From contig CAVULE010000007.1 in the NCBI GenBank assembly GCA_963742315.1, positions 248,001-312,000 on the forward strand: 64,000 nt of DNA, written 5' to 3'. This DNA is from AV69 sp963742315 (lineage in GTDB: Bacteria > Verrucomicrobiota > Verrucomicrobiia > Chthoniobacterales > UBA10450). Shown here in pieces: positions 33,783 to 43,340 of this stretch. The notes under the pieces are model-generated. The model was not told where the DNA came from, did no database searches, and worked only from the letters and a program-made list of their open reading frames with translations. The first letter of the stretch is position 1; each line of letters opens with the position of its first letter. Both the position numbers and the translations under genes were made by a program.

Positions 33783-35852
33783 CTAGCTCCGTTTCACTTC
33801 CCAGTCTTCCAGCAGTTCGATTGGGATCTCTTTCAGAAACCGGGAGGGCCGCTGGAATATATCACCAAATCCCGCATTCAATCGCATGTGCGGATAGCTC
33901 AGGTAAAGTTCGTCGCGCGCGCGGGTGATTGCGACGTAAAAGAGCCGACGTTCTTCTTCAATGGCATCGCGCGTTTCAAGCGAACGCGAGCTCGGAAACA
34001 TTCCGTCGGTCAACCAGATCACGAAAACGGTGTGAAATTCCAGGCCTTTCGCTTGATGCACTGATGACAGGTTAACAGCTTCATTGTCCGCCGCCGCATT
34101 CGGCGCCGGTTCGGCATCGACGTTGCTAATCAAGGCCAACTGCGAGAGAAACTCTTGGACGTTGCTGAATTGGCGGGCGAACGACGCCAGCTGATTTAAA
34201 TCTTCGCGACGCAGTTCATAGTTGGTGAAATTCGCCTTCGCGTAGTCGTCATAGATCGCTTCCACCACCGACACGATCATCGCACTGGGCGGGTTGGGCT
34301 TTCCGTTGGGAGCGATCTCGTCCAGCGTTTGCGCGAGCTGCTCCCACGTTTTTTTTGAGCGCGTGCTGACGCTTAATTTGAGCAAGCGTTCGCCAATGCT
34401 GTAGCCGCGGTCGCCGGCCGCGGCCGCTTCTGTAGCCGGGGTCGTTGGCCCCGGGCCGCGCTCAGCGATCGCGGCTACAGGTACAGAATCGAGCGATTTC
34501 TCCCAGCCATTCCACAGATTTTCCGCAATCTTGCCGCCGATTCCGGGCAGCAATCGCACCATGCGTTTGAATGCGACTTCATCGCGTGGGTTGGCTACGA
34601 AGCGAATGAACGCGGCCACATCTTTAATGTGCGCCTGTTCGAAAAAGCGAATTCCGCTGGTGATTTGATACGGAATTCCGCGGCGCGAAAATTCGAGCTG
34701 CAACTCCACCGCGTGATAATGAGCGCGGTAGAGCACGGCAATTTCGTTTAATTCCACTCCTTCGTCGCGCAATTCCAAAACTCGTTGGGCCACGAATTGC
34801 GCCTGTTCACTTCCATCATTGAGCGCCACTAGTGCCGGCTTCATCGCTTTCGAGTCCCGCGTAGCACTCAAATTCTTTTTGAACTGCTTGACGTTGGCTG
34901 CGATCGCGCTGTTCGCGACTTCGAGAATTTCCGGCACGCTGCGGTAGTTCAGCTCGATCCTGAATACCTGCGCCTTTGGATAACGCTTTGGAAATTCGAG
35001 GATGTTCTGAAAATTCGCGCCCCGCCAGGAGTAGATCGATTGCGCGTCATCGCCGACCACCATCACGTTCTGATGCTCTCGCGCCAGAACGTCGATGAAG
35101 TCGGCCTGGATCTTGTTCGTGTCCTGGTATTCGTCCACCAGAATGAATTGGAATTGCCGCCGGTAAACCCGGGTGATGTGCTCGTGCTCGAGCAGCATTC
35201 GCAGCGTTTTTTCGAGCAGATCATCGAAGTCGAGTGAGTTGGTCGCCTTCTTCTTTCGCTCGTAACGCGCCTGCACATCTTTGATTTGCTCGAGCAAAGG
35301 CAGGAAGTAGGGAAATTTCTCCGCGAGCAATTCCTCTATTGGCCGCTCGGTGTTAACTACGAAACTAAAAATGTCCGCGAGCACGTCGGCCTTTGGAAAC
35401 CGCATTTCCTTGGGATCAATTCCCGAGCTTGCCACCACCGTCGCAATCAAATCTTTCTGATCTTCGCGATCCATGATGGTAAAACCGGAGGAATAGCCGA
35501 GCGCGCTGCCGTGCCGCCGCAACATCCGATTGCCGATGGAATGAAAGGTGCCGCCCCAGATCCCGGCTGCATCCACGGGCAACAAATTCGAGACCCGATC
35601 GAGCATTTGTCGCGCGGCTTTGTTGGTGAAGGTGAGCAGCAAAATGTTGCGCGCATCCACCCCGTTCTCGAGTAAATAGGCCACGCGATAGGTCAGAGTC
35701 CGCGTTTTGCCCGATCCCGCGCCCGCAATTACGAGCAACGGCCCCGGCGGGGCTGTCACCGCCGCCAACTGCTGCTCATTCAATTCTGCCGCGTAATCGA
35801 TCGCGCCGCTAAATGATGAATGCGCTCGTTGCAGGGTATATTGGCGAGACAT
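33783..35852 (-). CDS. UvrD/PcrA-family ATP-dependent DNA helicase
   Basis: 689 residues, SF1A helicase. Walker A GAGSGKTRTLTYR, motif Ia FTNKAARQM, Walker B ILVDEYQDTN, motif III GDDAQSIYSWRGA, motif IV ELNYRS, motif V SSVHQAKGLEFHTVFVIWL and motif VI RRLFYVAITRARDELYLS are all present. It unwinds DNA 3'-5' in repair and replication restart. Between GIGGKIAENLWNGWE and LLKLSVSTRSKK (residues about 458-485) the coding sequence contains an in-frame palindromic repeat encoding Pro/Ala/Thr/Gly-rich filler, expected to form a surface loop in the 2B region. PcrA, UvrD or Rep cannot be told apart here. Confidence 0.93.
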   Translation of the reverse strand: MSRQYTLQRAHSSFSGAIDYAAELNEQQLAAVTAPPGPLLVIAGAGSGKTRTLTYRVAYLLENGVDARNILLLTFTNKAARQMLDRVSNLLPVDAAGIWGGTFHSIGNRMLRRHGSALGYSSGFTIMDREDQKDLIATVVASSGIDPKEMRFPKADVLADIFSFVVNTERPIEELLAEKFPYFLPLLEQIKDVQARYERKKKATNSLDFDDLLEKTLRMLLEHEHITRVYRRQFQFILVDEYQDTNKIQADFIDVLAREHQNVMVVGDDAQSIYSWRGANFQNILEFPKRYPKAQVFRIELNYRSVPEILEVANSAIAANVKQFKKNLSATRDSKAMKPALVALNDGSEQAQFVAQRVLELRDEGVELNEIAVLYRAHYHAVELQLEFSRRGIPYQITSGIRFFEQAHIKDVAAFIRFVANPRDEVAFKRMVRLLPGIGGKIAENLWNGWEKSLDSVPVAAIAERGPGPTTPATEAAAAGDRGYSIGERLLKLSVSTRSKKTWEQLAQTLDEIAPNGKPNPPSAMIVSVVEAIYDDYAKANFTNYELRREDLNQLASFARQFSNVQEFLSQLALISNVDAEPAPNAAADNEAVNLSSVHQAKGLEFHTVFVIWLTDGMFPSSRSLETRDAIEEERRLFYVAITRARDELYLSYPHMRLNAGFGDIFQRPSRFLKEIPIELLEDWEVKRS
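34399..34480. repeat. REP-like palindromic repeat inside helicase gene
   Basis: CTGTAGCCG occurs at 34399 and 34430 and its inverse CGGCTACAG at 34472, with GC-rich paired sequence (GGGGTCGTTGGCCCCGGGCC) between. This is the typical look of an intergenic palindromic element, here sitting inside a coding sequence and keeping the frame open. Confidence 0.7.
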
Positions 35853-35962
35853 GGGAAAGCTACGCTCCGGTGACGAGACAAGGGCTTCAACGGAAATTTC
35901 AGAAAACTAAGATTGCTGGTCTGAACAGCAGTCGAAACAGGGGGAGGGTTGACTGAAAACTG

Positions 35963-36093
35963 GACTTACGCTTGACCTATTATGATAGTGGGGGACGCAG
36001 TGGTTTAGAGAAAACTCGGGCCTCCCTTTGACTGCGGCCTGAAGCCTGCAAACTCCGGGCACTTGACCAATAACTTGACTTATGCTTGACTAA
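35963..36093 (+). promoter_or_regulatory. direct repeat pair upstream of fic gene, candidate operator
   Basis: Two near-identical 17-mers, GACTTACGCTTGACCTA at 35963-35979 and GACTTATGCTTGACTAA at 36077-36093, lie 114 bases apart. The second ends 6 bases before the fic start. Each contains TTGAC, so they may overlap promoter -35 elements or bind a regulator such as the C-terminal winged helix of the Fic protein itself. Function inferred only from position and repetition. Confidence 0.4.
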
Positions 36094-36099
36094 TTCGAG

Positions 36100-37104
36100 G
36101 TGAGTTATAAACCCATTTATACGATTACGCCGGTGTTGCTCGCGCAAGTAGAGCAAATCGCGGGATTGCGTGAGCGGATTCTGGCAGCGGCGGTTCAAGT
36201 GCCCTGGATCCCGGCCTTGCAGAAGGACACGCGGATTCGCAATGCTCATTCTTCGACCGCAATCGAGGGCAATCCTCTTACCCTGGAACAGGTGCGGGCA
36301 ATCGAAGAAGGACGGGAGATTCCCGCGACGGCACAGCGTGCCCGCCGGGAAGTGGCAAATTACTTTGCCGGGTTGCGTTTCGTGGAAAAGAACGCGCAAC
36401 GCAGTGCGGTCACGCATGCCGAGATGCTGAAATTGCATCGTATCATGGCGGGTGACGTAATGGACCAGGGAAGGGCCGGCCGCTACCGGACGATTCGGGT
36501 GCGGGTGGGGAGTCACGTGGCGCCGCCTCCGGAGCAAGTGCAGCCGATGATGTCGGAATTGCTGCAGTGGTGGAATATACATGCGGCGCGGATTTCTCCG
36601 ATCGTGAGCTCGGCCATCGTGCATCATCAGTTCGAAACAATCCACCCGTTTGCCGACGGCAACGGGCGCACCGGGCGCATGCTCAGCCTGTGGGAATTGT
36701 ATCGGCGCGGCTTCGACAGCCATCACATTTTTTCCATCGACGAATTTTATTGGGAAGATCGGCCGCGCTACTACTCCGAGTTCGAGCAAGTGCGAAAGGA
36801 AAGCAATGACCTCAGCAGCTGGCTCGAGTACAGCGCCGAGGGATTGCGGATGACGCTGGAGCGAGTTTGGACCCGAATTCAAAAGCTGACGGCACATTCT
36901 GGAAAGACGAAGCTCGTGCTCCGACCGAAGCAGGAGCAGTTACTTCATCTCCTGCGCGAAGAGAAGGCACTGACTCCGCGCGAAATCTGGGATGGAATCG
37001 GCGTGTCGAAACAAGGCGCGCTCGATTTGTTGCGACCGCTGATTAAGGCCGGGTTAGTGCGGCGGATCGGGACGAAGAAGACGGGCCGGTACGTCTTAGC
37101 CTGA
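36100..37104 (+). CDS. Fic-family AMP transferase with C-terminal winged helix
   Basis: 334 residues. The Fic core carries the full motif HPFADGNGRTGR (residues 182-193) with catalytic His. The N-terminal inhibitory helix SSTAIEGN (about 51-58, class II) should block ATP until relieved. The start YKPIYTITP plus an LRERI helix matches family members, supporting the GTG at 36100 although GAGG abuts it directly. The C-terminal 80 residues form a winged helix (LTPREIWDGIGVSKQGALDL), suggesting DNA binding or autoregulation. Fic enzymes transfer AMP or other groups to hydroxyls of target proteins; the target is unknown. No antitoxin gene is adjacent, as expected when the inhibitory motif is in cis. 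Confidence 0.9.
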   Translation: MSYKPIYTITPVLLAQVEQIAGLRERILAAAVQVPWIPALQKDTRIRNAHSSTAIEGNPLTLEQVRAIEEGREIPATAQRARREVANYFAGLRFVEKNAQRSAVTHAEMLKLHRIMAGDVMDQGRAGRYRTIRVRVGSHVAPPPEQVQPMMSELLQWWNIHAARISPIVSSAIVHHQFETIHPFADGNGRTGRMLSLWELYRRGFDSHHIFSIDEFYWEDRPRYYSEFEQVRKESNDLSSWLEYSAEGLRMTLERVWTRIQKLTAHSGKTKLVLRPKQEQLLHLLREEKALTPREIWDGIGVSKQGALDLLRPLIKAGLVRRIGTKKTGRYVLA

Positions 37105-37140
37105 ACGCCACCGCGGCCGGCCGAGCATGAACTTTTGCGG

Positions 37141-38305
37141 TTAAGAATCGTAGCAATCCAAGTACTTGATGCCGGAGCCGGTGTTGAAAATCACGACGCT
37201 TTGGTCAGGCGAAATTTTACCTGACGAGAGTAGCGACCTCAGTGCCGCAAAGCACGCCGCGCCTTCCGGAGCGACGAAGAGTCCTTCGCTCGAAGCAACT
37301 TCTGCGGCAATGCGGATCATTTCTTCGTCGTTAACTGCAATGGCGCCGCCATTCGACTGACGAAGAATTTTGAGAATAAGAAAATCGCCTATCGCTTTTG
37401 GAACACGTAATCCGGCGGCAAGCGTATGCGCGTTAGGGAACTCGGCGGCGGAGTTTTCTCCCGCTTCGAACGCACGAACGATCGGCGCGCAGCCCTCGGC
37501 CTGGACCGAGAACATCCGTGGCCGTTTTTGGCCGATCCAACTGAGTTTCTCCATTTCATCGAACGCTTTCCACATCCCGATAAGGCCCGTCCCGCCCCCG
37601 GTGGGATAAACAATGACGTCGGGTAACTCCCAATTCAGTTGCTCGGCCAATTCGTAACCGAGCGTCTTCTTTCCCTCGATCCGGTATGGCTCCTTGAGGG
37701 TCGAAACATCAAACCAGTTCTCTTTGCGCCTCCCGATTTCAGCGGCGCAATCGGTAATAAGGCCATCAATCAAGGTTACGCGGGCACCGAGCTCGCGGCA
37801 TTCGACAATGTTAGCGCGTGGTGTGTCGCGCGGCATGAAGACGTGGGCTTCGAGTCCGGCGCGTGCAGCGTAGGCGGCGAGGGCGCTGGCGGCGTTGCCG
37901 GCACTGGGAGTGACGAGTTTGGAAGCGCCGAGATGTTTCGCCATCGAAACAGCGACGGACATTCCGCGCGCCTTAAAACTTTGAGTCGGATTCTGCGATT
38001 CGTCTTTGACCCGGAGATCCTGCATTTGCAAAGAGGCGCCGAACGTTCCTGCGCGAAGCAAAGGAGTTCCTCCTTCACCAAGTGAGACGGGTGCGGTCTC
38101 AATCGGGACGGGCAATAATTCGCGGTAACGCCAGAGCGATTTTTCAGCGCGGGTTGACAGTTCCTTGCGTCTCAGCGCGCGGCCCGCTTGTTCGAGGTCA
38201 TAAACAGCGAAGCAGTGGTTTACGGCATGCCGTGCATAAGTTTTGCAGCTTCGCCCAGTCGTGATCCAACCCGCAGGATGTACAGCTCAAATGCGTTAGA
38301 AACAT
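37141..38305 (-). CDS. thrC: threonine synthase (frameshifted near N-terminus)
   Basis: About 388 residues after removing one extra base near 38209-38214. The first frame (ATG at 38305) reads a zinc-ribbon-like head with SCTSCG and LCTACRKPL. The second frame resumes at FAVYDLEQAGRALRRKE, continues through SLWRYRELLPV and LGEGGTPLL, and carries the PLP lysine in NPTQSFKARG and the phosphate-binding glycines in YPTGGGTGLIG. It makes threonine from O-phosphohomoserine. Read without correction, the gene would start at a TTG at 38115 and lack about 63 residues. The upstream homology shows the full gene was present, so either a recent mutation or a sequencing error is likely. Confidence 0.9.
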
Positions 38306-38689
38306 GGAATCAGACGGTCTGGAGGCGATGCTAACATGAGGTGGCATCGCTGCCATTTGTTTAAGGAAGCCTTCGAGCTTAAACCGATGAGCGGGAGCCG
38401 CGATAAGATGAGACTCGTACCGCTAAACACCCCAGGAGACACTAAAATTGATCCCCAGGTATTGTTCGCCAAAGAAAAGCGGTGTGGCGCTCCGCTTCCC
38501 ACCGCACTCCAAAACCTTTTTTGGACGGTGCCGGCAAAGCGAAGCGACGACGGAGCTTTTCCCACACGCGCGCACCCCTAAAGGAGAGAAACACGGCGCA
38601 TTTGTCCAGGTTTTACCGGTGCAAAACGGTTAGCGTCGGTTTCCCGAAGACTCGATCCGTTATGCGCATTGTGTTAATCCACATTTCGC
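38306..38689. other. 384-base gap, no gene seen
   Basis: Short open frames here lack ribosome-binding sites and protein-like composition. The region should hold the divergent promoters for thrC and the symporter gene, but I could not pick out convincing -35/-10 pairs. Confidence 0.45.
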
Positions 38690-40042
38690 ATGACTAAAGA
38701 CGTTTCCGTGCGCCGCTCCTCGCGCCCCTGGTACCATCCATCGCTGACGACGCAGATTATGATCGGGCTGATTCTCGGCGTCGCGGTCGGCTGGATACGG
38801 CCGGAATGGGGGAATAAGGTCTATTTTCTCCGCGATATTTTCCTGAATCTGATCAAATCGATCATTGGTCCGCTCGTTTTCTCGACGCTGGTCGTTGGTA
38901 TCGCTGGCGGTGGCGATCTACGGAAGGTGGGACGGATGGGCGTTAAAGCGCTCGTTTACTTCGAAGTTGTCACCACCGCCGCATTATTCATTGGCCTGGC
39001 GGTCGTCAATTTAACCAAGCCGGGGACGGCGGTCCCGCTTGTGACGGAGGCGAATGAGACGGTCCAGAAAATTGGCGAAATTCGTCCGCAGACCTTGATC
39101 GAAACGCTCGTGCACGTATTTCCCTCGAGCGTCGTTGATTCGTTGGTGCGCGGCGACATTCTTCAAATCGTCGCCTTTGCTGTGCTTTTTGCGATGGCGG
39201 TGTCGGCGGTTGGCGAAAAGGGAAAACCGCTCTTGCGCGGAATGGAAAGCCTGTCGCAGGTGATGTTCAAACTGACGAATTACGTCATGAAATTTGCGCC
39301 GATTGGTGTCGGCGCGGCCATGGCGCATACAATCGCCACCCAGGGTCCGGGTGTGCTTGTTAGTTTGGGAAACCTCATATTCAGCTACTACCTCGGACTG
39401 ATAATTTTCGTCGTGTTCGTTTTCGGACTCATCATGGTGCTAGTCCGTGCGCCAATTCGGCAATTTGTACGCGCGATCCGGGAGCCGGCGACGATCGCTT
39501 TCGCGACCACGAGCAGCGAATCAGCCATGCCCAGAGCAATGGAGGCGATGGAACGCCTTGGCGTCCCGAAACGCATCGTCGGTTTCGTTATGCCGACCGG
39601 TTATTCCTTTAATCTCGACGGCTCGATGATTTTCCTCGCCGTCACTTCGATTTTTATTGTGCAGGCAGCCGGTCCGAGTGTGGGGGAACACTTTGGTTTC
39701 ACGCAGCAGCTTTCCATGATGATTGCCTTCATGATTACATCCAAAGGGATTGCTGGTGTTCCGCGCGCGTCCATTCTGGTGCTCCTCGCGACTTTGACGA
39801 ATCTAATCCCGGCCCCGATCGCCACCGCCGGCGTCGCGATCGTTCTCGGCGTCGATGCAATCATGGATATGGGCCGATCGTGCGTGAACCTGATTGGTAA
39901 CGCTCTTGCCACCCTGGTGATTGCGCGGTGGGAGGGCGAATTCGACGATAATCGGGCGCGCGTTTTCGGCACTCCGGCGGAGACCGAACTCGACTTGCGC
40001 TCCGGTGATGTCGCCTTTGCGGAAGCTGCGGAGGAGGACTAG
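38690..40042 (+). CDS. dicarboxylate/amino-acid:cation symporter (DAACS family)
   Basis: 450 residues, inner-membrane carrier with about eight helices and two re-entrant hairpins. Family motifs: LIKSIIGPLVFSTLVVGIAG near the N-terminus, the serine-rich hairpin TTSSESAMPRAME, and MPTGYSFNLDGSMIFLA with the N-x-D-G cation/substrate site. Related proteins are GltP, GltT and DctA, which import glutamate, aspartate or C4-dicarboxylates with protons or sodium; the substrate cannot be decided here. Stands alone, convergent with the DUF1003 gene. Confidence 0.93.
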   Translation: MTKDVSVRRSSRPWYHPSLTTQIMIGLILGVAVGWIRPEWGNKVYFLRDIFLNLIKSIIGPLVFSTLVVGIAGGGDLRKVGRMGVKALVYFEVVTTAALFIGLAVVNLTKPGTAVPLVTEANETVQKIGEIRPQTLIETLVHVFPSSVVDSLVRGDILQIVAFAVLFAMAVSAVGEKGKPLLRGMESLSQVMFKLTNYVMKFAPIGVGAAMAHTIATQGPGVLVSLGNLIFSYYLGLIIFVVFVFGLIMVLVRAPIRQFVRAIREPATIAFATTSSESAMPRAMEAMERLGVPKRIVGFVMPTGYSFNLDGSMIFLAVTSIFIVQAAGPSVGEHFGFTQQLSMMIAFMITSKGIAGVPRASILVLLATLTNLIPAPIATAGVAIVLGVDAIMDMGRSCVNLIGNALATLVIARWEGEFDDNRARVFGTPAETELDLRSGDVAFAEAAEED

Positions 40043-40062
40043 GCCGTCGAATTGCCAGGTGA

Positions 40063-40791
40063 TCAGCGGTGTTCGCGAGGGGAGCCGCGTTTGCGCTGGC
40101 TGATTTCTTCCAGCAGTTCGATCTGTATCTGCTGAATTTCGAAGAGCCGATTGTATTGCTTTCGCAGAAGATGATCGATCTTCTCGTGCAGGTGCCGAAT
40201 CTCGAGTTCGGCTTTGAGATTGACCTTGTAATCGTTCTCCGCTCGCAATCGATCGCGCGCTTCCGCGCGGTTTTGGCTCATCATAATGACGGGTGCCTGC
40301 AGCGCGGCCAGGCAGGAGAGGATGAGATTAAGAAGAATAAACGGGTAGGGATCGAACGCGCGGGTGGCGAGAAGGACTCCGTTAATGATGATCCAGACGA
40401 CCAGGACGCCACCGAAAGTGATGATGAATTTCCAGCTCCCGCCGAACTCTGCGATTTTATCCGACAAGTGTTCGCCAAAGGTGAGCTTGCGCTCGAATTG
40501 CTTCTCGATGTTCTCGGAAAGCACTTCATGCTCTCGCAAACTCTCGATGACTTCTTGATCGAGCGAGGTGAGTTCGCCAATTTCACACTCGAGCGTGTGT
40601 TTAACGTAATCCTGGCGAAAAGCGCCGAGGTCGCCGAAACAAATGAACTGGTGCGGGTCCCAGTTGGGCCGATGTGACTTGATGAATTCGGCGAGCGAAG
40701 GCCGCAAGTTGTCGCCGATCGCGCCATTCTGCGGCAGGAACGCCCGGCCACAAATCTGGCAAATTACTTTGCGCGACGCGGTCGCTTCCAT
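40063..40791 (-). CDS. DUF1003 membrane protein
   Basis: 242 residues. A small Cys-pair head (ICQICGRAFLP) is followed by a soluble part. The DUF1003 core has two transmembrane helices: SDKIAEFGGSWKFIITFGGV leading into VVWIIINGVLL, then PFILLNLILSCLAALQAPVI with the typical MMSQNRAEARDR. A basic coiled coil lies at the C-terminus. Function of the family is unknown; it is common in Gram-negatives near transport genes. Confidence 0.88.
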   Translation of the reverse strand: MEATASRKVICQICGRAFLPQNGAIGDNLRPSLAEFIKSHRPNWDPHQFICFGDLGAFRQDYVKHTLECEIGELTSLDQEVIESLREHEVLSENIEKQFERKLTFGEHLSDKIAEFGGSWKFIITFGGVLVVWIIINGVLLATRAFDPYPFILLNLILSCLAALQAPVIMMSQNRAEARDRLRAENDYKVNLKAELEIRHLHEKIDHLLRKQYNRLFEIQQIQIELLEEISQRKRGSPREHR

Positions 40792-40878
40792 CGTTTCCTG
40801 TTAGGGTGAACCGCAACGTTTGTGAAATCAACGCCGCGGCAAACTTCCGAGCAATATTTGGCTTGGCGCTCGGACTAT

Positions 40879-41358
40879 TTAAGCATGCCGCCTTGCTGTG
40901 AAGCTGAAGACTAGAATCTGAGCGTGCCGCGGCTGCCATCGATGAAAGTCGACCTGAAAACGCCCGATTGTTTTGCCGCTTGCGTCCCGATCAGAATTAA
41001 CTAGTGCAAACAGCTTTTCGGTCTCGGCTCGAGTAAAAAACGGGGCGTCAATCAATTCTGTGACCCAATTCATTTCGTGCGCATCCGTGAGATAAAATGT
41101 GACCTGAATATCTTCATCGGAATTTTCGACGAGAATGACGCAGTAGCTGTAGACGTCGGCACTCTTCCATTCGCCCTCAAAGAAGATGGTGCAGCGTTTC
41201 TGGACCTCGGTCGGTCGAAGGTGTGCTTGCTTGAAAAAAGAAACGACGTTTTGAAACGTGAGCGGTTTCACATTTGCGGCGGCTTCCTTTTGCTGGGTCG
41301 GCGCCGCGAGAAGGGTCCTAGCGACCAAAAGGGCAATGATTGTGAGCCAGGTTTTCAT
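40879..41358 (-). CDS. secreted hypothetical protein
   Basis: 159 residues with a clear signal peptide (KTWLTIIALLVARTLLAAP). The mature part looks like a small alpha/beta domain (CTIFFEGEWKSADVYSYCVI, then VTFYLTDAHEMNWVTELID). No known family recognised. Its ATG overlaps the stop of the tandem universal stress protein gene (ATGA), so the two are co-expressed. Confidence 0.65.
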   Translation of the reverse strand: MKTWLTIIALLVARTLLAAPTQQKEAAANVKPLTFQNVVSFFKQAHLRPTEVQKRCTIFFEGEWKSADVYSYCVILVENSDEDIQVTFYLTDAHEMNWVTELIDAPFFTRAETEKLFALVNSDRDASGKTIGRFQVDFHRWQPRHAQILVFSFTARRHA

Positions 41359-42365
41359 GTACTCGTGGTAGCGGATTTGGGCAGCGCGCGTTCACGGCTC
41401 GGGACGACCAAAACGGGGCAAGATGCGTGGCGCACTACGTACTCAGCGGTGCTTCCCAAAAGAACATGTTTAAATCCGGTTCGGCCATGGGTCGAGATCG
41501 CAATGAGGTCCGCGTTGCGCGCAGTCGCTTCCGCGCAAATTTGTTGTCCGGCATGACCGATCTGAATCGAAGTTTCGAGCTCGATTCCATTCCAGTTGGT
41601 CTGTTGAACAAGATCGCGCATTTGCTGTTTCGCCACTTCGTCGATCTGCTCCAGCAAAAGCGGAAGATCATATCGAGCGTATTCATCGCTCGCGACGTAA
41701 TATTGCAGCGCAATCGAGTGAAGCAGAATCAGTTTTGCCCTGAACTCCCTGGCTAACTTTTTGGCATATTCCAGTCCCTTCATCGAACAGTCCGAAAAAT
41801 CGACTGGGACGAGAATCTTTTGAAACGTTGCCAGCTGTTGCGCCGATTTCTTCTTCGAATCGCTCCCGCGAACGACCAGAACCGGACACGGCGAATAGCG
41901 GACGACGCGTTCGGCGGTACTGCCCAGGAGGAGATGTTTCAGGCCGGTATTTCCGCGTGTTGCGATGACGATCAAATCGATATCGATCTCTTGCGCGAGC
42001 TGGCAAATCTCTTCAAACGGCCGGCCTTTTATTGCGTGGATATTTTCGCGGCGCAACGGCACTGAATAGTCTTTGGCCACCTCCCGGAGTTGCCGCCGCA
42101 CTCCTTTCCCGACTTCCAGCTCAGGCACGACCAGTGGAATTGCTACCATACTCGACGCCGGGTAGTCCGGCTCAAAGACATGCACGAGATGCAAATCGGC
42201 CCCAAAATGTTTGATCGGAGGCAAGGCAGCTTCGATCGCCTCAAGCGAAGGGGCGGAGAAATCAATTGCTACCAAAACATTGCGGATTTGCAGCGTGGCT
42301 GGCGTCGATCGTTTCGCGGATTTTCCGCGAGCAGAGAAGTCTTTCGAAGCTGTTGCTATTTTCAC
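41355..42365 (-). CDS. tandem universal stress protein
   Basis: 336 residues with two UspA domains (about 25-170 and 185-325). Each starts with a V-x-x-D-F-S strand (VLVAIDFSAPS; ILVPVDFSDCS) and carries the ATP-binding G-x-x-G-(9x)-G-S/T loop (GNTGLKHLLLGSTAE; GRTGFKHVLLGSTAE), so nucleotide binding is likely. Universal stress proteins bind ATP and act in starvation, hypoxia or redox stress. It opens a series of stress and energy genes that runs to about 58 kb. Confidence 0.92.
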   Translation of the reverse strand: MKIATASKDFSARGKSAKRSTPATLQIRNVLVAIDFSAPSLEAIEAALPPIKHFGADLHLVHVFEPDYPASSMVAIPLVVPELEVGKGVRRQLREVAKDYSVPLRRENIHAIKGRPFEEICQLAQEIDIDLIVIATRGNTGLKHLLLGSTAERVVRYSPCPVLVVRGSDSKKKSAQQLATFQKILVPVDFSDCSMKGLEYAKKLAREFRAKLILLHSIALQYYVASDEYARYDLPLLLEQIDEVAKQQMRDLVQQTNWNGIELETSIQIGHAGQQICAEATARNADLIAISTHGRTGFKHVLLGSTAEYVVRHASCPVLVVPSRERALPKSATTST

Positions 42366-42477
42366 ATCTCAATCATGAATATCCCCGAGTTCGCTGCTCA
42401 ACTTATTTTGCTAAAAGCCGATCATTTTTTGTTTCCTTCTCGGAGCTAGCTAACTCAACTTTCGGCAACGGTACTCC

Positions 42478-42739
42478 GTGTTCGTCTTCCTGTTCTTTTC
42501 CATCGGACTGTCCTCCGAGATCGTCGGAACGGTTGCCGGCTTCGGCTCATCGGTGTTTTTCGTTCCGCTCGCCGGTTCTTCTTCGATTTCCACTAGTGGT
42601 GGCTTTTGCAAATTCGTATGTCGGCAAGATCGCGCTCAACAAAATCCAGCAAAAAAAGTTTCCGTAAAATCATGTGCTGCTGATATTCGTTATCGGACTG
42701 GTCACGCTGGGTCGATTTGTTAATCAGCTGGTTCGTTAG
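42478..42739 (+). pseudogene. TauE/SafE (TSUP) permease remnant
   Basis: The N-terminal frame reads FSIGLSSEIVGTVAGFGSSV followed by FFVPLAG, a typical TSUP start. After an internal deletion another frame continues with VAFANSYVGKIALNKIQQKK, then an in-frame stop, then VLLIFVIGLVTLGRF to the end, which matches the family C-terminus. About two-thirds of the gene is missing. Functional transport is not possible. Confidence 0.6.
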
Positions 42740-42740
42740 A

Positions 42741-43340
42741 TTACAGATTGATCTCAGCCGACCATTCGCCGACATCCGAATTAAAACGCAGTTTGAAACC
42801 GACCTTTTTGCTGACGCACCTCATCGCGATGTTCTCAGGGAGAATGTGTCCAATAATTCGCCGCAGATGACTTTGGCGACCCACAGCCACCAAAAGCTTT
42901 AAGAGGGCAGTCCCCAAACCTCGGCCCTGCCATGAATCGCTAATCAGTAACGCAAATTCCGCTTCGTCGCGGCCCGGCTCTCTGAACAAGCGCCCGACTC
43001 CCAAGATTTGATGATGCCCGTTTGATTCCGCATAATCGGCAACCAGCGCGAACTCGCGAGCGTGATCAAGAACACAGTGCCGCCGCAATCGTTCATGCAT
43101 GGTCCTCTGTCGTAAACTGACCGCGCCAAAATACCGGAAATGGACGCTGTAGTCTGAGAGGGTTTTGTGAAATTCGAACAATAGGGCCTCATCTTCGGGT
43201 CGAATTGACCTAATGGTTACGTTCGCTCCGCCGATTTTGCGCATCGTGACATACGCTTTGGGAAACGATATGAAGACTTCTCGGCGCTGCGGAATCGGAG
43301 CCGTCCTGACCGTCGTTGGAAGCGTGCCGAAATTCCTCAT
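42741..43340 (-). CDS. GNAT-family N-acetyltransferase
   Basis: 199 residues. The GNAT core is at about 30-195: VTIRSIRPEDEALLFEFHKT at the start and the acetyl-CoA pyrophosphate loop DSWQGRGLGTALLKLLV (Q/R-x-x-G-x-G/A). The opening segment (IRPEDEALLFEFHKTLSDYS, then VHFRYFGAV) resembles the acetyltransferase domain of Pat/PatZ-type lysine acetyltransferases, which control acetyl-CoA synthetase; this is a family resemblance, not proof. The ATG overlaps the stop of the alcohol dehydrogenase gene (ATGA), deciding the start against a longer frame. Confidence 0.85.
   Translation of the reverse strand: MRNFGTLPTTVRTAPIPQRREVFISFPKAYVTMRKIGGANVTIRSIRPEDEALLFEFHKTLSDYSVHFRYFGAVSLRQRTMHERLRRHCVLDHAREFALVADYAESNGHHQILGVGRLFREPGRDEAEFALLISDSWQGRGLGTALLKLLVAVGRQSHLRRIIGHILPENIAMRCVSKKVGFKLRFNSDVGEWSAEINL

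Noticed and set aside
35980..36897. 305-codon minus-strand frame opposite the fic gene
   Set aside because: Codons are the complement of a strongly supported Fic gene; the translation is rich in His, Pro and Arg and has no domain.
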